Shown here: positions 59,571 through 64,000 of the stretch, one piece after another
Layout of the letters: each line of letters starts with the position of its first letter
How positions within the stretch are numbered: the first letter of the stretch is position 1
Source of the DNA: Panorpa germanica
Taxonomy: Eukaryota > Arthropoda > Insecta > Mecoptera > Panorpidae
Reading direction: 5' to 3'
DNA length: 64,000 bases
Assembly (NCBI GenBank): GCA_963678705.1
Contig: OY783213.1
Span: forward strand, 682,001 to 746,000
The notes under the pieces: generated by a model
Seen by the model: only the letters and a program-made list of their open reading frames with translations
What the model was told of the DNA's origin: nothing
Databases searched by the model: none
Position numbers and translations under genes: made by a program

Positions 59571-60013
59571 ATTAAGTAATTACAATAGTTCTGATATTTC
59601 TTCTTATATATACGACATGTTTGAAATTGTTATTATTTTTAATAATATATCATTAGAATTTAACTCTTTACATTCGTAAAATAAAAATTTAGTTGAAATC
59701 TCTTTAGAAACACTAATATTTTAATTTTTTAAATACATTACAATAATATTTAAAAATATATTAAATGTATTAAACAAGTCAATTTGCATTTTAGAAAAAT
59801 GTTTACTAATAGCATTAATATAATCATTTAAGGATAAGAAATGTATTAAATCAAAAATTTTTAAAAATACTAATATATGAGTTTTACAATTTGAAATAAT
59901 TGCAATACTATTTGAAATAAATATAATTATTTAATAGTTTGTTTCTATTAATATATTCGATGGTATTAACAATTAACCAATAAACATATTAATCAATTGC
60001 TTTATATGCTCTA
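59565..60013. other. AT-rich, no gene seen
   Basis: Very AT-rich sequence within the Polinton with no supported frame on either strand. Confidence 0.35.
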
Positions 60014-60330
60014 TTAGTTCAAAATAATCACATAAAAATTAATTTCTGGTTCAAACTGATTAGTACAGTTTAAATCTATTTTGATTAAATACATATCTCT
60101 TTTTAATAATATATGTGTTTCATTAAATAAAAATGGAACTACAGTCAATTTAGGAGTCAAATTTGTATTAATACCTTCATTGTTTAGGAAGTTGTATTTG
60201 TAGACATATTCTGTATATCAATATCTGAATTTAATGATTCAGGTAATGAAAAATCTTCATCAAAAAACAAAGGATCAATATCTAACTTTAATAGCTCTGT
60301 ATCATCTTCCAAATTAAAAATCGTTTCCAT
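60014..60330 (-). pseudogene. unassigned minus-strand Polinton gene, C-terminal side
   Basis: ATG 60328-60330 opens an acidic peptide ('METIFNLEDDTELLKLDIDP', 'LFFDEDFSLPESLNSDID'). After a frameshift near 60190 a second stretch reads 'GINTNLTPKLTVVPFLFNET' and 'DMYLIKIDLNCTNQFEPEIN', ending at a TAA at 60014. The codon pattern (few stops over about 100 codons in an AT-rich region) suggests a real but broken gene. I do not recognise the family. It could be a Polinton accessory protein or a captured host gene. Confidence 0.35.
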
Positions 60331-60409
60331 TTTTTGATAAGTTATATATATATTCTTGAGTCTTATTGTATAGTTTAATTTTGAAAAAGTCTATGCACAA
60401 AGTTTTTAT

Positions 60410-60890
60410 TTATTGTTCCAACAGTTCCAAATTTATTTTTAATGATATATGACTTAAATTATTAATTAAATCAATATTATTATTTATATTATTTATAATA
60501 AAACACTCATAAAAATTAATATTGTGATTTTTATAATTTATACTTTGAGTATCCTTTAAATCAATAATCAAATTATTTTGAACTTGATATTAAGATTTAT
60601 CCACTAACTTTGAACACAAGTTATATTTTTTTAATGTTACTGTTATACAATTAGATATATTAAGCAATTTGTCGCACGACTCTTTCTGCAAATAAACAGA
60701 AGATGATTTAAGTTTTTGTTCATTTAAATCTTGCTGTTGACATTGTATATTTTCTTCAAGAACCATAGTTGGCTTTTCATAAAAGGTTTGAAAATATATT
60801 GTGTAGTTTGATAAGGTTATGTGAGGCTGTTCTAAATATTCACTTTTTCACTTGCCTTTTTTTCTTAAATTTAACTCTAATTTTGCTTCT
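60410..60890 (-). pseudogene. unassigned minus-strand gene, central part
   Basis: Reading from about 60890: a basic stretch 'KLELNLRKKGK', a TGA, then 'EYLEQPHITLSNYTIYFQTF', an inner ATG at 60766 ('MVLEENIQCQQQDLNEQKLK'), 'SCDKLLNISNCITVTLKKYN', a TAA, and about 55 further open codons to a TAA at 60410-60412. Only two stops interrupt roughly 160 codons, which is unlikely in sequence this AT-rich unless it was coding. No domain was recognised. It probably belongs to one gene with the frame at 60877-61242. Confidence 0.35.
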
Positions 60891-61242
60891 TTACACCTGA
60901 TGATGACCTGATTGATGCACCAAATATTTTATATCTATAAAAATTATTAACAAGATGATATTCACTACATTCAATTGAGTTGCTTTCTATGATAAAGGCA
61001 TAACTATAAATAAAATTATATAAATAAATAAATTTTTTATTTGGTAAAACATATAATAAAAAGCTAACCTGTAATCCAAATTCTGCTATTTTCGGACAGG
61101 TGTACTTATAAGTGCCATATGAATACAGGTATACACAACACAAAAAGTTGTTGTTATCTAAAGACATTTTAAAACTTATATTATTATTATTGTTATTAAT
61201 ATAAACAGTTACTACTAAATTAAGTTGTTTTAATTCATTCAA
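60877..61242 (-). pseudogene. unassigned minus-strand gene, 5' part with possible intron
   Basis: The better start is the ATG at about 61168 ('MSLDNNNFLCCVYLYSYGTY'), followed by 'KYTCPKIAEFGLQ' and then a good donor (CAG|GTTAGC, about 61070) and an acceptor after a T-rich tract (TTTATAG, about 61007). Downstream is 'YRYKIFGASIRSSSGVKK', which runs into the central part at about 60880 after a frameshift. The Cys residues might be part of a zinc-binding fold. Family unknown. An intron would be unusual for a Polinton gene and would favour a captured host gene. Confidence 0.35.
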
Positions 61243-62339
61243 TAAAAAATTACCTTACAAAATTATATAAATCTATAGGGTAGTGTACGTGATTAATGAT
61301 GACAAAAAACGTCAATGGATATCTGTAGACATTTAAAAACTGCTATAACTAAATTTCATTTAGTTAAAATATATAAATTAATATAAAAAAAGTACTCACC
61401 AAAGGTATTCACTTAACAATTACTTTAAAACTGTGTAATACAATTAAGAGATACTTAAAATATGTTAATATACGTAAACTGTTAACATAATTAAACTGAT
61501 TACTTAGACTTATGCGTAACGATTTTTATACTATAAGTTATAAAAATTAAACCAGTGCCGCAATACATTAAAATATATTTGCCCTATTTTAAATGTTACT
61601 ATCACCTGCAACCCACATTTATATAATATACATATATCTATTTTTTAAATATTTTGAAATTTCTTGCTTAAATTTATTTTACACAATTGTTGCCTTGCGG
61701 TTAAGCTTTTAGTCAAAAATTGATTATCTCTTACGAAACAAGAGATATAGCGACTTTTTACTAAATTCAGCCATTTAAAAAAAAAAATTATTCTGAATCG
61801 CCTTCACTATTAAAATACAACTCACAAACTCATTTCAAAAAATTTGTTATATTTTAATATTCCGGTATAACAATATATAATTAGTAAACCCAGTACTTCT
61901 CATAACATTTTGCTTATTATTTTTTTAATTTGTTATGCATTTAATTATTATGCTGTTATTGCATTTTTCCATTACATTTAATAAAATTCCTAATAAGGAT
62001 ATGCAACTATTAGGAATTGATTAGATAGATTAGATTATAATAACAATTCCTAATAAGGAGATGAAATTATTTATGGTATTTTCTTTGTGCATCTTTACTT
62101 TAATGACATTTAACGTTATGCATTTAAATAAGATCACTAAAATACATTGTATTGTATAAATACACAGTTATAAATAATTAAACACTGTTATTGTAATTGT
62201 TATTGTTATAATCTATGTTTAACCATTCTTAAAAATATAAAACGCAAATTGTACTTTAACCTTTCATATTATACCCCAACATGTGTAATATAACGTCATT
62301 ATCTTATATCGAATAATAAGAAATATGCTAAGTTCCTAT
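61243..62339. other. AT-rich, no gene seen
   Basis: No supported gene. A short repeat containing 'aattcctaataagga' occurs at about 61986 and 62045, with its reverse form 'ctattaggaatt' between them. Confidence 0.4.
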
Positions 62340-62716
62340 AATGAACATAAACGATTGGCTTCCGGAAATTGACGAAGAATGCAATAATTACGGCCATATC
62401 TTTTACACCAATACCAACACACACATAATAATTAATATCGCTATCTCACTCTTTGCCATTACTGCTTTCTCACTCATATCCTATGGTATTGTAGGGACTG
62501 TACCTACAGTAAATGCTGTAATGACGTCATCATCTTCTAATCAAATAGCAATACAACCTATACATGGCATTAGGTCATATGACTTAAATGCATCCCCACT
62601 CTTACCCACTTTTACGTTCTTCCAAGTGTAGCCACGCCCCTCTGAATATCGTGACCTAAATGCATCCACACTTCAATATTTTCCAACTCAACTTTAAAAC
62701 TGTCCCTAAACCCGCT
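62340..62716 (-). repeat. right terminal inverted repeat of the Polinton
   Basis: Reverse complement matches parts of 37381-37870: terminal AG..GGACAGTTT, 'ggatgcatttaggtcacgat', 'gcgtggct', 'agaagatgatgacgtcattacagc', 'atatgagtgagaaagc', and 'gcattcttcgtcaatttccggaagcc'. It lacks the 48-bp minisatellite and has the last blocks in a different order from the left end. A 96-codon plus-strand frame (62341-62631, 'MNINDWLPEIDEECNNYGHI') runs through it; a related frame runs outward in the left copy, so it is probably a by-product of the repeat. Confidence 0.8.
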
Positions 62717-62725
62717 TTGACACAG

Positions 62726-63098
62726 TACTAAAGCAAAATCGCCCTTTAATGTAATATATTTTTTGTATTTTTAGTTTAAATGAAATATTGCATTATTTTG
62801 ATTATTTATTCATTTCATTTATGCTATTATTATATTTTCTGTTATTAACTTTAATTTCGATTTGCTCCTTTGTTTTATATTCAGGTTTGAACGCTCTGTT
62901 GCAATTTTAAATCACTCTTTATATAGCTCTCAAGTTAGCAACAAGGGCAAATTGAATTAATTAAAGAATCATCGTTTTGTATTATTATATGTATTCTATT
63001 ATTCAATTGTGCGTGTAATATAAAAGTGATAAAAAATAAAATTAAGTACTTTTTACTAAATCCTAAACAACAAAGTTCTAAACATCTACAACAAAACA
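62726..63098 (+). repeat. LTR related to the solo LTR at 14.9 kb
   Basis: It shares with 14906-15306 the landmarks 'aaaatcgc', 'ggtttgaa.gc.ctgttgcaatttt', 'gctctcaa...agcaaca', 'attgtgtgt'-like and 'tctacaacaaaaca' at the end. It is followed at 63099 by 'tggtccttcgagcgtcg', a primer-binding-like leader as in BEL/Pao-type elements, so this would be a 5' LTR with the start of the internal region. The first bases are mutated or cut by the Polinton end. Confidence 0.6.
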
Positions 63099-63400
63099 TG
63101 GTCCTTCGAGCGTCGGATAAATTCAACGTCTTACAAACGAAGAATTTTCACTGCGTTTCTAACAAATTGAATTAATTAAAGAATCATCGTTTTGTATTAT
63201 CATATGTATTCTATTATTCAATTGTGCGTGTAATATAAAAGTGTTAAAAAATAAAACCAAGTACTTTTTACTAAATCCTAAACAACAAAGTTCAGCGAAG
63301 GTATTTTTTTTCTCACATTAAACATCTTCAACAAAACATGGTCCTTCGAGCGTCGAATAAATTCAACGTCTTACAAACATAGAATTTCCACTGAGTTATT
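62940..63400 (+). repeat. 240-bp tandem duplication across LTR end and leader
   Basis: The LTR end plus leader ('acaaaacatggtccttcgag') occurs at 63091 and again at 63331, exactly 240 bp apart. The second LTR copy is partial, starting at about 63168 ('aaattgaattaattaaagaa'). Copies differ at few positions. Confidence 0.8.
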
Positions 63401-63678
63401 CGAAAATAAATTATCTTCAAGGACTTGGAAAACACCACCCATACAAGCAAGCTACATCGTGGCCTTTACATCCGCATCCAGCGTTCTACTATCAGCACCA
63501 GGAAGTCTCATCTTGGATCAAGCGTTCAAATTAGTGGATGACCTGAAATTTCCTTTTATATGCTTCCCTTATATTTATTCCATATCATTTTATCCTTATA
63601 AATTGTACCATTTGTGTTGTTTTGGAATTTTCCATTAATTGGTTTTGATGAGTTTTACGTCGTACGTATTTGTTATTA
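63401..63678. other. possible LTR-retrotransposon internal leader, no gene
   Basis: Less AT-rich sequence after the LTR-like repeat, perhaps the 5' internal part of the same element. No gag frame was recognised. Confidence 0.25.
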
Positions 63679-64000
63679 TGAGTCAACCATTGTGGCCAAA
63701 CCAAATTGATCACACCTGTTTTTTCTTGACAAATTATTTGTCAAAAATTTTCATGTTGTATAATTACCGTTGATTTTAAATCCCTATCAAACCAATCCCT
63801 TAGTATTTATAATTGTAAAAATAGATATAAGGTCGTACCTAGAATTTATAAGCAATTTATAAATAATCAACCCATGTGACCATACCAAATTGGTCACATT
63901 GTATTTAACTTGACAAACATTTTGTCAAAAATTACCTTTACCGTTGGTTTGAACGCCTATCAAACCAATCCTTAAGTATTTTCCATATGTTAAAATAGAT
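63679..64000. repeat. start of a ~187-bp tandem repeat
   Basis: The block 'gagtcaaccattgtggccaaaccaaattgatcacac' style sequence at about 63680 recurs, diverged, at about 63867, with shared 'ttgacaaa..atttgtcaaaaatt' and 'cctatcaaaccaatcc.ta' segments. The second copy runs off the window end, so the array may continue. Confidence 0.7.

Larger units (their letters stand above)
37381..62716. mobile_element. Polinton/Maverick virus-like DNA transposon, decayed, with nested insertions
   Basis: About 25.3 kb, bounded by AG-starting ends (AGTAGGGTAGG at left; AGCGGGTTTAGGG read inward from the right) and partly conserved inverted repeats. Genes: polymerase B (+), integrase (-), a small protein (-), a conserved protein of unknown function (-), packaging ATPase (-), phospholipase A2 (+), membrane-domain protease (+), penton-like capsid (+), small protein (+), major capsid (+), a further small protein (+) and unassigned minus-strand genes. 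Insertions in polB (a Mutator-like gene and a 5.75-kb LINE) and an 833-bp tandem array inflate it; without these it would be roughly 15-16 kb, the usual Polinton size. No 6-bp target duplication was found at the ends. Confidence 0.93.

Overview
This window is AT-rich eukaryotic DNA, almost certainly from an arthropod and most likely an insect. I cannot narrow it further. No host gene, tRNA or rRNA was recognised. Essentially everything that can be named is a mobile element, and most are broken and nested in one another. The families present (copia, BEL/Pao, Gypsy, R2-like LINE, Jockey- and I-type LINEs, a Mutator-like gene, a Polinton/Maverick) are a typical insect repertoire.

Layout. 1-5.5 kb: a degenerate tandem repeat, then a 2.7-kb DNA transposon with ~0.4-kb inverted ends carrying a decayed TSO1/CXC-type gene. 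5.6-8.5 kb: 5' part of a copia element. 8.5-9.5 kb: a ~600-bp direct repeat. 9.8-12.4 kb: a BEL/Pao remnant. 12.5-16.9 kb: an R2-like LINE whose reverse transcriptase is split by a 401-bp solo LTR with a 5-bp target duplication. 17.6-22.0 kb: a structurally complete copia element (154-bp LTRs, ACAAC target duplications) on the minus strand. 24.4-25.9 kb: a Jockey fragment. 25.95-35.7 kb: two related ~0.5-kb repeats bracketing a degenerate Gypsy-type region with an integrase remnant and a LINE ORF1 insert. 35.7-37.4 kb: 5' part of a second R2-like LINE.

37.4-62.7 kb: the main feature, a decayed Polinton/Maverick (virus-like large DNA transposon). It has recognisable but asymmetric inverted ends, a protein-primed type B DNA polymerase, a retroviral-type integrase with chromodomain, an FtsK/A32-like packaging ATPase, a parvovirus-type phospholipase A2, a hydrophobic domain joined to an adenovirus-type cysteine protease, a minor (penton-like) and a major capsid protein, and several small conserved genes. 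Replication/integration genes are on the left; packaging and virion genes are on the right. The polymerase gene is interrupted by a Mutator-like/DnaQ-exonuclease gene and by a nearly full-length I-type LINE with a 14-bp target duplication. Between integrase and ATPase lies an array of 833-bp units that fuse Polinton sequence to a copy of the Mutator-like gene fragment.

62.7-64.0 kb: an LTR related to the solo LTR at 14.9 kb with an internal tandem duplication, then the start of a ~187-bp tandem repeat.

The Polinton genes would have worked together as a self-synthesising, possibly virion-forming element: polymerase replicates it, integrase inserts it, ATPase packages it, protease matures the capsid, and PLA2 may assist membrane passage. 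This copy cannot do so: polymerase and integrase have lost catalytic segments and most genes carry stops or frameshifts. Coordinates of non-coding repeat borders are by eye and may be off by tens of bases.
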